From contig JBCAYL010000001.1 in NCBI GenBank assembly GCA_038533575.1, forward strand, positions 1,144,226-1,208,225: a stretch of DNA of 64,000 nt, read 5' to 3'. Below the pieces are notes generated by a model that searched no databases, was not told the origin of the DNA, and was given only the letters and a program-made list of their open reading frames with translations. This stretch comes from Pseudomonadota bacterium (GTDB lineage: Bacteria > Pseudomonadota > Alphaproteobacteria > Rhodobacterales > Rhodobacteraceae). Shown in pieces: positions 1 to 10,240 of this stretch. The translations under genes were made by a program, and so were the position numbers. Position 1 is the stretch's first letter. Every line of letters begins with the position of its first letter.

Positions 1-500
1 GGATCCTGCAGGAGCGGGTTGAGATCCGCGCCATTGAGCGGCGGGTTCGCCAGCCGCGCGAAGGGGTTCGACGTGAAGAGGATGAATGCGAGAAAGGCCA
101 CGCCCACGGAGCCCTGCACGCCGAGAACGCGCGCGCGGAGCGTGTCGTTGAGCCCCGTGCCCCACCACGCCGCCATGGCCCCGAACAGCGCGAGGATCAG
201 CACCCAGAGAAGGAGCGATCCCTCGTGGTTCCCCCAGACGCCCGTGACCTTGTAGAGCATGGGCTTGTCGGTGTGGGAATTGTCGGCCACGACCTTGAGC
301 GAGAAGTCCGACGTGACAAAGGCATAGGTCAGCGCGGCAAAGGAAAAGCCGATGAGGATGAACTGAAGCGTGGCCGCGGGCTCCCCCGCCGCCATCCAGC
401 CCGCGTTGCGCCGATGGGCACCCACGAGCGGCACGACTGTCTGGAAGACCGCCAGCGCGAAGGCCAGCACAAGGGCGAAATGTCCAAGCTCCACGATCAT
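1..500 (-). CDS. ccmF: Cytochrome c maturation protein CcmF, N-terminal part (cut by window edge)
   Basis: Reading on minus from the ATG at 500 gives 166 codons with no stop before the window edge. The product begins MIVELGHFALVLAFALAVFQ and continues with hydrophobic segments. The stretch VTGVWGNHEGSLLLWV, about residues 74-89, is the conserved tryptophan-rich start of the CcmF/CycK haem lyase core. CcmF is an inner-membrane protein that, with CcmH, ligates haem delivered by CcmE to apocytochrome c in the periplasm. It lies downstream of ccmE on the same strand, separated by a holin-endolysin pair. The rest of the protein, including the P-His and WWD regions, is outside the window. Confidence 0.93.
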   Translation of the reverse strand, partial: MIVELGHFALVLAFALAVFQTVVPLVGAHRRNAGWMAAGEPAATLQFILIGFSFAALTYAFVTSDFSLKVVADNSHTDKPMLYKVTGVWGNHEGSLLLWVLILALFGAMAAWWGTGLNDTLRARVLGVQGSVGVAFLAFILFTSNPFARLANPPLNGADLNPLLQD

Positions 501-572
501 GGGGTGGATATAACCCAGCCGGGCCCGCGCTGCCACGGGCCGAGCACCATGTCGCACGGGGGCTCTAGAGCC

Positions 573-1157
573 CTAACGCGCGGCGCGGCCCCGGTGCCAA
601 TCGCGGAGCGCGGCGTTGTCCGCATAGGGATCGCGGCCCTCAGAGGTTGCCGCAGCCACGGGGGCCTCGATGGCTTCCGTAGGCGCGACGGTCCGAGCGG
701 GCGCTGGCGCTGGCGCCGGGGCGACGGGGCGCGGCGCGCGGGCCAGCGTCTCGGCCAGCGATTTCTGGAATTCCTGCCCCTTCAGCTGGTGCCGCGCGCC
801 GAAATAGAAGCTCACGATCGCGCCGAGAAGCCACCAGAGCGGCTCGGGCACATGGGCGAGCCCCGCCATGCGCGCGGCAAACCAGGCCGGGTCCACCATG
901 GCCGCCACGAAGAGCCCGATCGTCCCCAGTGCCATGGCCGGGCGCGGCACGCGGTTGAGCCCGTCGATGAAAACATCGAACCGGGCGCGGCGCGGATGGG
1001 CGAATTCAGCGGCGAATTGCGCGAGCGAGGCCATCTGCGCTTCGCTCGCGCGGGCCGCGCCCTTCTCGGCGTTCTCGCGGAAGATCTCCACGGTCTCACG
1101 CACCGCGTTGCGCCCGCTCCCGAAGATGAGCCCGAAGAAGCTGTCGATCAGGCCCAT
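573..1157 (-). CDS. GTA-type holin (3TM family)
   Basis: The 194-aa product has an amphipathic N-terminus, a hydrophobic segment at about residues 73-90 (MALGTIGLFVAAMVDPAWF) and another at about 107-120 (PLWWLLGAIVSFYFGARHQ). A long Ala/Pro-rich tail follows. This is the arrangement of the 'GTA holin 3TM' family (Pfam GTA_holin_3TM), which opens the inner membrane so an endolysin can reach the wall during release of gene transfer agents in Rhodobacterales. Its start overlaps the end of the endolysin gene by 10 nt, so the two are probably translationally coupled. Assignment is by recalled family resemblance and by pairing with a GH108 endolysin. The tail beyond residue 140 is low-complexity and probably cytoplasmic. 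Confidence 0.82.
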   Translation of the reverse strand: MGLIDSFFGLIFGSGRNAVRETVEIFRENAEKGAARASEAQMASLAQFAAEFAHPRRARFDVFIDGLNRVPRPAMALGTIGLFVAAMVDPAWFAARMAGLAHVPEPLWWLLGAIVSFYFGARHQLKGQEFQKSLAETLARAPRPVAPAPAPAPARTVAPTEAIEAPVAAATSEGRDPYADNAALRDWHRGRAAR

Positions 1158-1759
1158 GGGGCCACCCGCGCGGCATGTTCAGCGGCGGAGAAATGGTAGC
1201 GGGGGGAGATGAATTCCTCCGCCCGGGTGATCCAGCCGCCTTTGCCACCATCGCGGCGCCGCGCGTATTTGCGCGAGGCGGGACGGCGATCGGCGAGCGC
1301 GTAGTAATAGTTGCGCCGCTCGATCCCGTAGGCGTCCACCATGTGATCGGGTGCAGCGGCGAGCGCGCGCGCGGCGGCCTCACGCGTCTGCGGCCCGAGC
1401 GCGCCATCCACTGTCACGGGGACGCCCATGCGCCCGAGGAGCCGCTGCAGGATCTTGATCGCGTTGGCCCCGGCATTGACCTGCATGTCGAAGACGCTGG
1501 GTTGAAGCGGCGCGGGCAGCTCCGCGATGCCGGGGCCGTGGAAGTAGTGGCGCAGGAAGATGTCCACGGCCTGCGCCACAGTCAGGCGGCGCACATCGGC
1601 GCTCGAGATCTGCCCGTCCCCGTCGAGATCGAGGCCCAGCCGTCGCATCGTGTGGATCGTGACGCCGTGCTTCGTGGCCCCGCCGGGGTCATCGGGGTCG
1701 TTCACGTAGCCGCCCTCGCGGGCGACGATCTCGGCGGCGATGTCTCTGACGCTGTGCAT
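1148..1759 (-). CDS. GH108-family endolysin (N-acetylmuramidase) with EF-hand-like loop
   Basis: The 203-aa product begins with the GH108 signature EGGYVNDPDDPGGATKHGVT (residues 15-34), whose first Glu15 is the expected catalytic acid. The C-terminal half has the peptidoglycan-binding module that accompanies GH108 (QVNAGANAIKILQRLLG, then VDGALGPQTREA). There is no signal peptide, as expected for an enzyme released through a holin. An insertion reading DLDGDGQISSADV matches a calcium-binding EF-hand loop. The start ATG has GGAGG about 5 nt upstream. Paired with the overlapping holin, this looks like the lysis cassette used for GTA release, comparable to the R. capsulatus holin/endolysin pair, rather than a prophage remnant, because no other phage gene is near. 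Confidence 0.88.
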   Translation of the reverse strand: MHSVRDIAAEIVAREGGYVNDPDDPGGATKHGVTIHTMRRLGLDLDGDGQISSADVRRLTVAQAVDIFLRHYFHGPGIAELPAPLQPSVFDMQVNAGANAIKILQRLLGRMGVPVTVDGALGPQTREAAARALAAAPDHMVDAYGIERRNYYYALADRRPASRKYARRRDGGKGGWITRAEEFISPRYHFSAAEHAARVAPWA

Positions 1760-1838
1760 GGGGGCCTCCGTCTGGATCGTGCGGAGGGTGGCGGCGAAGG
1801 GTTAACCGCCGCTGAGGACAGCGCGCGGTGCAGGGCCA

Positions 1839-1878
1839 GATGCCTCCGGCGGAGGTACGGGGCACAAAGATGCCGGGG
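1839..1878. repeat. Dispersed intergenic repeat, copy 1
   Basis: This stretch in the gap between ccmE and the endolysin reads GATGCCTCCGGCGG, then AGGTACGGGGCACAAAGA, then a GCCGGGG block. A very similar string in the same order occurs at 59353-59403, 57 kb away, also between genes. CCTCCGGCGG-containing intergenic repeats are widespread in Rhodobacteraceae genomes. It probably has no coding role. Confidence 0.55.
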
Positions 1879-1953
1879 CGCGCGCACTCGGTCCGGCATG
1901 GGCGGCGGTGGGGAGCCTGGCGTGGGCGACGGCCCGGCAGGAGGCGCGCGGCC

Positions 1954-2397
1954 TCAGGTCTCAGGCTCCTGATAAACCCCCTGTTCCTTCAGGGCATCGA
2001 TGACCTCCTTGGGCATGTAGGTCTCGTCGTGGCGCGCGAGGATCTCGGTGGCGCGGAAGGTGCCGTCGATGAAGGAGCCGGTGCCCACCATGCCCTCGCC
2101 CTCGCGGAAGAGGTCGGGCAGGATGCCCGTGTAGGTGACGGGGATCGAGGCGCCGCCATCGGTGACGGAGAAGGTGATCGCCTCCCCCTCGCCGCGGATG
2201 AGCGTGCCCTCCTCCACGAGGCCCCCGATGCGGAATACCTCCGTGGGCGGCGGCGGAGCCTCGGCCACCTGACTGGGCGAGCGGAAGAAGTTGATCCCGT
2301 CCCGGAAGGCGTAGCCCACGAGCGCGGTGGCGCCGATCAGCGAGACGAGCGCGAGCGCGATCACCTGCATCCGCCGTTTCTTCTTCAACCCACGCAT
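1954..2397 (-). CDS. ccmE: Cytochrome c maturation haem chaperone CcmE
   Basis: The 147-aa product has a short basic N-terminus, one membrane anchor at about residues 11-30 (VIALALVSLIGATALVGYAF), then the periplasmic OB-fold of CcmE. The haem-binding motif is present as LARHDETYMP: the His binds haem covalently and the Tyr four residues later is the axial ligand. CcmE receives haem from CcmC/D and hands it to CcmF/H. The start ATG follows GGAGGGG. It begins 16 nt after argC, so it probably shares the argC transcript. Confidence 0.96.
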   Translation of the reverse strand: MRGLKKKRRMQVIALALVSLIGATALVGYAFRDGINFFRSPSQVAEAPPPPTEVFRIGGLVEEGTLIRGEGEAITFSVTDGGASIPVTYTGILPDLFREGEGMVGTGSFIDGTFRATEILARHDETYMPKEVIDALKEQGVYQEPET

Positions 2398-2413
2398 GGC
2401 GCAGCCCCTCCGC

Positions 2414-3442
2414 TCAGGGGAAGACAGGCGCGAGCATGAGCCCCGCCGTCTCCTCCTCGGCGAGCATGAGATTGGCGTTCTGCAACGCCTGCCCGCTCGA
2501 GCCTTTCGTGAGGTTGTCCAGCACGCTGACCACGATGGCGCGGCCCGGCCGCCGGTCGGCCACCACGCCCAGGTGGCAGAAATTGGAGCCGCGCACGTCC
2601 TTCATGGCCGGGACCTCTCCCATGGGCAGCACCTGGAGGAAGGTCTCGTCGGCATAGGCGGCGTCGAGGGTGGCGTGGATCTCGGCGGCGTCCCCCTTCA
2701 GATACGTGGTGAGCAAAATGCCCCGGTTCGCAGGAATGAGATGGGGCGTGAACTGCACCTGCACCTCGCGGCCCGCGATCTTGCTGAATTCCTGATCGAA
2801 CTCGCCCAGGTGCCGGTGGGTGCCGCCCGCGGCATAGGCAAAGCCGTTCTCGGAGAGCTCGGCATGGAGAAGATGCTCCTTGAGCGCCCGCCCCGCGCCG
2901 GAGACGGCGGCCTTCAGATCCATGATGATCTCGTCGAGATCGATGACCCCGGCGGTGATGAGCGGGCGGAGCGCATACTGGCCCGTGGCTGCGTTGCAGC
3001 CCGTGCCGGCCACGAGGCGTGCGCTCTCTATCTCATCCCGGTAGAACTCGGTGAGCCCGTAGACCGCCTCATCCTGCAGGTCGGTGGCCGAATGCGGCTT
3101 CCCGTACCACTTCTCGTATTCCGCTGCGTCGCGGAGCCGGAAATCGGCGGAGAGGTCCACCACCTTGATATCGGCCGGCAACGCCCGGATCACCGCCTGG
3201 CTCGTGGCATGGGGCAACGCGCAAAAGACGATGTTGGCCCGCGAGAAATCGATGTCGTCGATCTTTTTCAGGGTGGGCAGGCGCAGGTGGCGCAGATGCG
3301 GAAAGACCTCCGCCATCTCGCGCCCGGCCTTCCGGTCCGCGCTCAGTGCGATGATGTCGATGGAGGGATGGGTGGCGATGAGGCGCACGAGCTCCGCGCC
3401 CGTATAGCCCGAGGCCCCAAGAATGATGGCTTTATGCGACAT
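2414..3442 (-). CDS. argC: N-acetyl-gamma-glutamyl-phosphate reductase
   Basis: This 342-aa enzyme catalyses the NADPH-dependent third step of arginine synthesis, reducing N-acetylglutamyl phosphate to the semialdehyde. The N-terminal nucleotide-binding motif is [15 protein letters not shown]. The catalytic cysteine sits in [12 protein letters not shown], and the conserved [10 protein letters not shown] and FTPHL blocks follow. The reading frame stays open 39 codons further upstream, but that extension is unlike the family, so the ATG at 3442 ([15 protein letters not shown]) is used. It lies between murI (49 nt upstream) and ccmE (16 nt downstream), all on minus. Confidence 0.97.
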   Translation of the reverse strand: MSHKAIILGASGYTGAELVRLIATHPSIDIIALSADRKAGREMAEVFPHLRHLRLPTLKKIDDIDFSRANIVFCALPHATSQAVIRALPADIKVVDLSADFRLRDAAEYEKWYGKPHSATDLQDEAVYGLTEFYRDEIESARLVAGTGCNAATGQYALRPLITAGVIDLDEIIMDLKAAVSGAGRALKEHLLHAELSENGFAYAAGGTHRHLGEFDQEFSKIAGREVQVQFTPHLIPANRGILLTTYLKGDAAEIHATLDAAYADETFLQVLPMGEVPAMKDVRGSNFCHLGVVADRRPGRAIVVSVLDNLTKGSSGQALQNANLMLAEEETAGLMLAPVFP

Positions 3443-3491
3443 GGCACGATCCCTTCGGCGCTCATGTAGGAAAAATCGGTCTGAGCCGCAA

Positions 3492-4304
3492 TCAGGCGGC
3501 GGCGAACTCGATCTTTCGTCGCAGGAACTGCGTGGCCCGGTCGGAGACGCGCCCGGCATCGCCGGTCGTCAGGTAGCCCGTGGCCTGCCCCTGCCCGTGC
3601 ATCTCGGGGTGGCGCTCGAGGTAATCGGCAAGGCTTTCGGCCACGAGATCGGCCTGACTGTAGACCCGCACGCCCGGGCCGAGCGCCTGGGCGAATTCGG
3701 CCTCCATGATCGGGTAATGCGTGCAGCCAAGGATCGCCGCGTCGGGGTTGGGCATCTTGCGCTTGAGGGCGTCGACATGGCTCTTCACGAGGGCCTCGGC
3801 GAGGATCATGTCGCCCTCCTCGATGGCGTCGACCACGCCGCCGCAGGCCTGCGCCTCCACGTCGACCCCGATGGCGCGGAACGCAAGCTCGCGCTGGAAG
3901 GCGCGGCTGGCCACGGTGGCGGGCGTGGCAAAGAGCGCCACGTGCTTCACATCCACCTCCCGCGGCGGGGAATTATCGCCCCAGCGGCGCTCCGTCAGCG
4001 CCTCGATGAGCGGCACGAAGACACCGAGCACGCGCTTGTCGCGCGGCACCCAGCCCTCCTGCATACGCCGGAGGGCGGCGGCGGAGGCGGTGTTGCAGGC
4101 GAGGATGACGAGGTCGCAGCCCTCCTCGAAGAGCCGGCCCACGGCGGCGGTGGTCAGCCCATAGATGTCATCGGCGTCCCGCACGCCGTAGGGCGCGTGG
4201 GCGCTGTCGGCGAAATACTTGAAGGGCACGTCCGGCAGCCGCGCCTGGCAGGCGGCGAGGACTGTGAGCCCACCGAGCCCTGAATCGAAGATTCCGATCG
4301 CCAT
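3492..4304 (-). CDS. murI: Glutamate racemase
   Basis: The 270-aa product starts with the racemase signature [16 protein letters not shown] and carries both catalytic cysteines, in [14 protein letters not shown] and [12 protein letters not shown]. It makes D-glutamate for peptidoglycan in the cytoplasm. Length is normal for the family. Its start overlaps the stop of the upstream acyltransferase by one base (TGATG), which implies translational coupling. Confidence 0.97.
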   Translation of the reverse strand: MAIGIFDSGLGGLTVLAACQARLPDVPFKYFADSAHAPYGVRDADDIYGLTTAAVGRLFEEGCDLVILACNTASAAALRRMQEGWVPRDKRVLGVFVPLIEALTERRWGDNSPPREVDVKHVALFATPATVASRAFQRELAFRAIGVDVEAQACGGVVDAIEEGDMILAEALVKSHVDALKRKMPNPDAAILGCTHYPIMEAEFAQALGPGVRVYSQADLVAESLADYLERHPEMHGQGQATGYLTTGDAGRVSDRATQFLRRKIEFAAA

Positions 4305-5203
4305 CAGCGGCGCTTCTCTTCGAACTCGAAGCCCCGGTCGGTCACCTTGAAGGGGTTCGGGCTGAGCGCGTAAGTGGCGGCGCGCAGATATTCCATCATC
4401 GCCTTGGGATCCTTGGCGCAGGCCGCGAGCTCCGCCTGCGGCAGCGGCTCCCCCACGACCATGCGCACGGGCTCGTCCACCCGGGATTTGAATTCCTTGA
4501 TCAGGAGCGCCATGCGCAAGGTGTAATGGAGATGCGAGGCGATCTGGAAGAGGCGGCTGTTATGCCCGTCGAAGAAGATCGGGACCACGGTCGCGCCGGA
4601 CTTGGCGACCATCTTCGCCGTGAAGCTGCGCCAGCCGGGGTCCATGGGCCGCCCGAAGGGCTTCATGGCGGTTGAGACCGTCCCGCCGGGGAAGATGCCG
4701 ATTGCCCCGCCCTGCCCCAGATAGTCGAGCGCGGCCTTGCGGGTCTCGAGATTGAGCTTCATGGCCTCCTTCGTCTCGTCGAAGGAGATGGGCAGGATCA
4801 CGCGGTTGAGTTCCTCGGCCTTGCGAAAGACCTGGTGCGCCATGATCCGGAAATCGCCACGCAGATTGGACAGGATGTGCCCCAGCACGAGCCCGTCGAG
4901 AATGCCGTAGGGATGGTTGGCGATAAGGATGAGCGGCCCGTCACGGGGAATGGTCTCCAGCGAGCCGCCTACGATGTCGAGCGATAGGCCGTAGCGGCTC
5001 AGCATCACCTCCCAGAAGTCGCGGCCCTGCGCCACTTCCTCTTCGTAGCCCCGCGCACGCCGGATGAGCCGGAGCCGCCCGGTGGCGTTCTCCATGGCGC
5101 GGATCAGCGCGCGCCCGCCCTTCGTCTCCGCTGAATGCGAATAGGAAATGTCCCGCGCCACGTGGCGGGCCTTGCGGCTACCGTCCGTTCTCATGGAGCG
5201 CAT
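4304..5203 (-). CDS. PlsC-like lysophospholipid acyltransferase
   Basis: The 299-aa product carries acyltransferase block 1 as [10 protein letters not shown], a His followed five residues later by Asp. Classic PlsC proteins have H-x4-D. It also has [10 protein letters not shown] in place of FPEGT, and a conserved [12 protein letters not shown] segment. This is the 'putative haemolysin' branch of lysophospholipid or ornithine-lipid acyltransferases. It probably acts at the cytoplasmic face of the membrane on a lyso-lipid; the acceptor cannot be told from sequence. It overlaps murI by 1 nt. The start is uncertain: MRSMRTDG at 5203 is used, and a methionine four codons later is also possible. 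Confidence 0.8.
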   Translation of the reverse strand: MRSMRTDGSRKARHVARDISYSHSAETKGGRALIRAMENATGRLRLIRRARGYEEEVAQGRDFWEVMLSRYGLSLDIVGGSLETIPRDGPLILIANHPYGILDGLVLGHILSNLRGDFRIMAHQVFRKAEELNRVILPISFDETKEAMKLNLETRKAALDYLGQGGAIGIFPGGTVSTAMKPFGRPMDPGWRSFTAKMVAKSGATVVPIFFDGHNSRLFQIASHLHYTLRMALLIKEFKSRVDEPVRMVVGEPLPQAELAACAKDPKAMMEYLRAATYALSPNPFKVTDRGFEFEEKRR

Positions 5204-5395
5204 TCTGCCCTGCCCCTCTCTCCCTCAATGTGTCTTACTTAAAGCCTGCCCCCCCGCGTTCCAAGCGCCGATCGCATGGCGCGCGGGCGGCAAAGTCGCC
5301 GCAGCACCAGCAAGTGTGGCGTATTACGGCGAGAACCCTCTATAACGATCCCGAGAGGCGGCGCGCGGCGCGGGCCCTGGGGAGAGCAGGCCGAG

Positions 5396-6301
5396 ATGGA
5401 CTGGGACAAGCTACGTATCTTTCACGCGGTGGCCGATGCAGGCTCGTTGACCCACGCGGGCGACACGCTGCACCTGTCGCAATCGGCTGTCTCGCGCCAG
5501 ATCCGCGCGCTGGAAGAAGCACTCGGCGCTACGCTCTTTCACCGTCACGCACGGGGGCTCATCCTCACCGAGCAGGGTGAGCTTCTCTTCGACGCCACCT
5601 CGTCCATGAACAAGCGCCTCGATGCCGCCGCCGCGCGCATCCGCGACAGCGAGGAAGGCGTGTTCGGCGAGCTGCGCGTGACGACGACCACGGGCTTCGG
5701 CACGCTCTGGCTCGCGCCCCGGCTCTCCAAGTTCTACGAGAAATACCCGGAGATGAAGATCGACCTCATGCTCGAGGAGCGCGTGCTCGACCTGCCCATG
5801 CGCGAGGCCGACGTGGCGATCCGCATGAAGGAGCCCTCCCAAGCGGACCTGATCCGCAAGCGGCTCATGTCGATCCGTATGCGCCTTTATGCGACACCTG
5901 CATACCTCGCGGCCCATGGCGCGCCGGAGCGGCTGGAAGACATCTCTGCCCACCGCCTCATCTGCCAGAGCACGAAGAGCCCGCAGGTCGCCGCAGGGGC
6001 GAGCCTTGTCCAGCACCTGATGACCTTCGACATCCCCTCGCTTCTCACGGTCAATAACTACTTCGGCGTGCTGCAGGGGGTGATCCACAATCTCGGCATC
6101 GGTGTTTTGCCCGATTATCTGGCTCTCGACACCGATGGCCTCGTCCCCGTGCTGCCCGAGGTGGACAGCGCGGAGGTCCCGGTCTTTCTCGCCTACCCGG
6201 AGGAATTGCGGCAGTCGCGGCGTATCGCGGCCTTCCGCGATTTCGTCCAGGCCGAGATCCTCGAGACTCGAAAATTGCAACGGGACGTGACGCCCGCGTA
6301 A
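5396..6301 (+). CDS. LysR-family regulator of the LsrB/VtlR type
   Basis: This 301-aa regulator has a LysR winged helix at residues 1-62 (MDWDKLRIFHAVADAGSL; LHLSQSAVSRQIRALEE; LFHRHARGLILTEQG). A two-lobed substrate-binding domain follows. The HTH with RHARGLILTEQGELL, and the Asp-Leu-Ile patch SQADLIRKRL, closely resemble the rhizobial LsrB / Brucella VtlR regulators as I recall them. Those proteins control small RNAs and small DUF1127 proteins, and in some species redox genes. The frame is open 40 codons further upstream, but the family start is the ATG at 5396, with GGAGAG about 9 nt before it. It is divergent from the acyltransferase. The inducer is unknown. Confidence 0.88.
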   Translation: MDWDKLRIFHAVADAGSLTHAGDTLHLSQSAVSRQIRALEEALGATLFHRHARGLILTEQGELLFDATSSMNKRLDAAAARIRDSEEGVFGELRVTTTTGFGTLWLAPRLSKFYEKYPEMKIDLMLEERVLDLPMREADVAIRMKEPSQADLIRKRLMSIRMRLYATPAYLAAHGAPERLEDISAHRLICQSTKSPQVAAGASLVQHLMTFDIPSLLTVNNYFGVLQGVIHNLGIGVLPDYLALDTDGLVPVLPEVDSAEVPVFLAYPEELRQSRRIAAFRDFVQAEILETRKLQRDVTPA

Positions 6302-6329
6302 AGCCATGCGCCCGGCGCATAGCGGCTAT

Positions 6330-6469
6330 GAACAACTTGATGCATGTGCACCATTGCCTCACCGCGGTCATCGACACATACCCCTTCTCGAAAGCAGCGC
6401 TTCGCGTTCGTTTTCAACCTCCCTGTTGGACTTGCCGGGCTGCTCACACGAGTACGCCCGGCTTTTTTT
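6330..6469 (+). ncRNA. Candidate small RNA with CUCCCU hairpin loop
   Basis: Two successive structures face plus. The first is a 6-bp hairpin at 6413-6430 (TTCAAC / GTTGGA, one wobble pair) that displays CTCCCT in its loop. The second is a Rho-independent terminator at 6434-6469. A C-rich anti-Shine-Dalgarno loop just before a terminator is the arrangement of the CcsR/'cuckoo'-type RNAs known from Rhodobacter. The 5' end is a guess. It could be a separate transcript or a 3'-UTR product processed from the LysR mRNA. No promoter was identified with confidence. Confidence 0.35.
6434..6469 (+). terminator. Rho-independent terminator after the LysR gene / candidate sRNA
   Basis: GCCGGGC (6434-6440) pairs perfectly with GCCCGGC (6456-6462). 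The 15-nt interval contains an extra CTC/GAG pairing. Seven T residues follow (6463-6469). Confidence 0.9.
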
Positions 6470-6645
6470 GCCGCGGCGGCCAGAACCAAGTCGCGGCCCC
6501 CTTTGTCAGCGCCCAATAGGGGCAAAGCGCCGGTGATGTCCTTGAACCCGCGCGCGCAGGCTCACCCCGTTGATGCGCCGCACGGCCCTCTCTTTTCCTC
6601 CCGCGCGGCATCGCCTAAACCGCGATGAGCACATGAAGGGGCCCC

Positions 6646-8811
<2,166 letters not shown>

Positions 8812-8932
8812 GGCGCCCGCGCCCGCCCAACTCGCGTGCACACGGGCAGGCCAAAGCCTTCGCGCGTAGAGGCTCCCCTTGCAGTTGCGCAGGGCGCGTT
8901 CTACCTTTTTGAGAGCAATACCGGAGGCGCCC

Positions 8933-9169
8933 ATGGCCATTTCATCCCACGACATCGAGATCCTCATCCGGGAAGACTTCCCCGAGGCGGAGATCAAGGT
9001 GGAGGGCGATGATGGCGCGCATTTCGCCGCCGTGGTGGTGGATGAAAGCTTCCGCGGGAAGAACCGCGTCCAGCAGCAGCGCATGGTCTACGCCGCCCTC
9101 AAAGGGGCCATGGACGGCCCCAACGGCGCGCTCCACGCGCTGGCCCTGACGACGAAGGTGCCGGAGTAG
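8933..9169 (+). CDS. BolA-family protein
   Basis: The 78-aa product matches small BolA-like proteins: ISSHDIEILIREDFPEAEIKV, then a helix, with a conserved His in GAHFAAVVVDESF and FRGKNRVQQQRMVYAAL. BolA proteins partner monothiol glutaredoxins to bind or transfer a [2Fe-2S] cluster. The ATG at 8933 is chosen because GGAGG lies 5 nt upstream; the frame is open further up but without a ribosome-binding site. It heads a tight plus-strand set with a small membrane protein (4-nt gap) and the CGFS glutaredoxin. Confidence 0.93.
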   Translation: MAISSHDIEILIREDFPEAEIKVEGDDGAHFAAVVVDESFRGKNRVQQQRMVYAALKGAMDGPNGALHALALTTKVPE

Positions 9170-9173
9170 CCCT

Positions 9174-9416
9174 GTGGATGCGAGCCTTCTCATCGTGGGC
9201 GTGAGCGCCGCGATCCTCGTGATCCTCGTGGCGCGAGCCATCTACGTCGTGCGATCTGAGACAGACACGCCTGAACGCGGCCTTTCCCCCGGCGAGGGCG
9301 ACCACACGATCCACGCAGAATATAGCTCTGGCCTCTCTGGCCACCATTCCAGCTACAAGGTGCCCCGCGACCCGCAGGCCTATGCGCGCCGCTTCGTACC
9401 GAGACAGAAAGATTGA
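9174..9416 (+). CDS. Small single-span membrane protein between bolA and grxD
   Basis: The 80-aa product has one N-terminal hydrophobic segment ([20 protein letters not shown], residues 4-23) and a polar tail rich in Ser, His and charged residues. It has no domain I recognise. The start is GTG at 9174, with GGAG about 7 nt before it, inside the end of the BolA gene's coding sequence. It is 4 nt from each neighbour, so all three genes are probably one transcript. A link to Fe-S trafficking at the membrane is only inference from context. Confidence 0.75.
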   Translation: MDASLLIVGVSAAILVILVARAIYVVRSETDTPERGLSPGEGDHTIHAEYSSGLSGHHSSYKVPRDPQAYARRFVPRQKD

Positions 9417-9420
9417 CCCC

Positions 9421-9795
9421 ATGACCGACACGACCACGAGCGCCTCCGAGGCTATCAAATCCACCATCGAAACGAATGACGTCGTGCTCTTCATGAAGGG
9501 CACGAAGGCGATGCCGCAATGCGGGTTTTCGAGCAAGGTGGCTGGGGTGCTGAATTACATGGGCGTCGAATACCAGGACGTGAACGTGCTCATGGATGAC
9601 GGCATCCGGCAGGGCATCAAGGATTTCTCCGACTGGCCCACGATCCCGCAGCTCTACGTCAAGGGCGAGTTCGTCGGCGGCTGTGACATCATCACCGACA
9701 TGACGCTTTCGGGCGAGCTCGACACGCTCTTCGAAGAGAACGGCGTGGGCTTTGACAAGGCCGCGGCCGAGAAGATCCGCGAGCACAACTCCTAA
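9421..9795 (+). CDS. grxD: Monothiol glutaredoxin (CGFS type, Grx4/GrxD)
   Basis: The 124-aa product carries the active-site motif [11 protein letters not shown], the cis-proline segment [20 protein letters not shown], and the glutathione-binding TIPQ and GGCDI residues. CGFS glutaredoxins bind a glutathione-ligated [2Fe-2S] cluster and deliver it to targets, often as a heterodimer with BolA, which is encoded just upstream. The ATG at 9421 is used; an in-frame upstream start would run into the neighbouring gene. The ribosome-binding site is weak (GAGACAGAAAGA). Confidence 0.96.
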   Translation: MTDTTTSASEAIKSTIETNDVVLFMKGTKAMPQCGFSSKVAGVLNYMGVEYQDVNVLMDDGIRQGIKDFSDWPTIPQLYVKGEFVGGCDIITDMTLSGELDTLFEENGVGFDKAAAEKIREHNS

Positions 9796-9847
9796 AATCT
9801 CTTAAGTGCGGCCCCTTACGGCCCGCAGCTCAGGCATCGCATGAGGC

Positions 9848-10240
9848 TCAAGCGGAGCGCTTCTCCACTTCCGAGGCGATGGCCTCGGCCCGGGCGGCGA
9901 GCTCTTCCATGGCCTCCGTGACCTGCACCGGTAGCACCGGCACCTCCACGCGATCTGGCGTGGGCGCGGGCCGGTCCTGAAGCTCGGAGATCAGCGCGTC
10001 GCGGCGGGAGAGTTTGTCCTCGGCCTGTCGCACGCGGTCCTCGACCTCCGCCGTCCGGTCAGCGAGCATCAGCCCCGCCATGAGCAGCATCTGTGCCTCG
10101 GGAATGCGGCCGGTCTGCTTGATGAGTGTCGCAGCCTCGCGGTCGAGCATGGCCGCCGCCGTCTGCAGGAAGTGTTCCTGCCCCGGCTCGCAGGACACGT
10201 CGAACTGGCGGCCGCCGATGGTGATCTTGACCTCAGGCAT
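9848..10240 (-). CDS. zapA: Cell division protein ZapA
   Basis: This 130-aa product has the ZapA N-terminal domain (MPEVKITIGGRQFDVSCEPG, then LDREAATLIKQTG, then MLLMAGLMLADRTAEVEDRV) followed by a coiled-coil tail. ZapA binds and bundles FtsZ at the division ring. Its start overlaps the upstream coiled-coil gene by 8 nt. It is convergent with grxD; the 52-nt gap between them contains only a weak bulged hairpin near 9805-9830. Confidence 0.9.
   Translation of the reverse strand: MPEVKITIGGRQFDVSCEPGQEHFLQTAAAMLDREAATLIKQTGRIPEAQMLLMAGLMLADRTAEVEDRVRQAEDKLSRRDALISELQDRPAPTPDRVEVPVLPVQVTEAMEELAARAEAIASEVEKRSA

Larger units (their letters stand above)
6302..6645. other. 344-nt gene-poor spacer between the LysR gene and purL
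   Basis: No convincing protein gene lies here; the short frames on both strands have no domain and no good ribosome-binding site. The left half holds a candidate small RNA ending in a strong terminator (separate entries). The right half, 6470-6645, presumably contains the purL promoter. I see no clear -35/-10 pair there. An AAGGGG ribosome-binding site precedes purL. Confidence 0.7.

Noticed and set aside
573-1759. Holin-endolysin pair as a prophage remnant
   Set aside because: There is no capsid, tail, integrase or att-like repeat nearby; the families match GTA lysis genes.
1800-1807. GGTTAACC as a CtrA site before the endolysin
   Set aside because: Only one TTAA half is present; the second half at the 7-nt spacing is missing, so it is not reported as a site.
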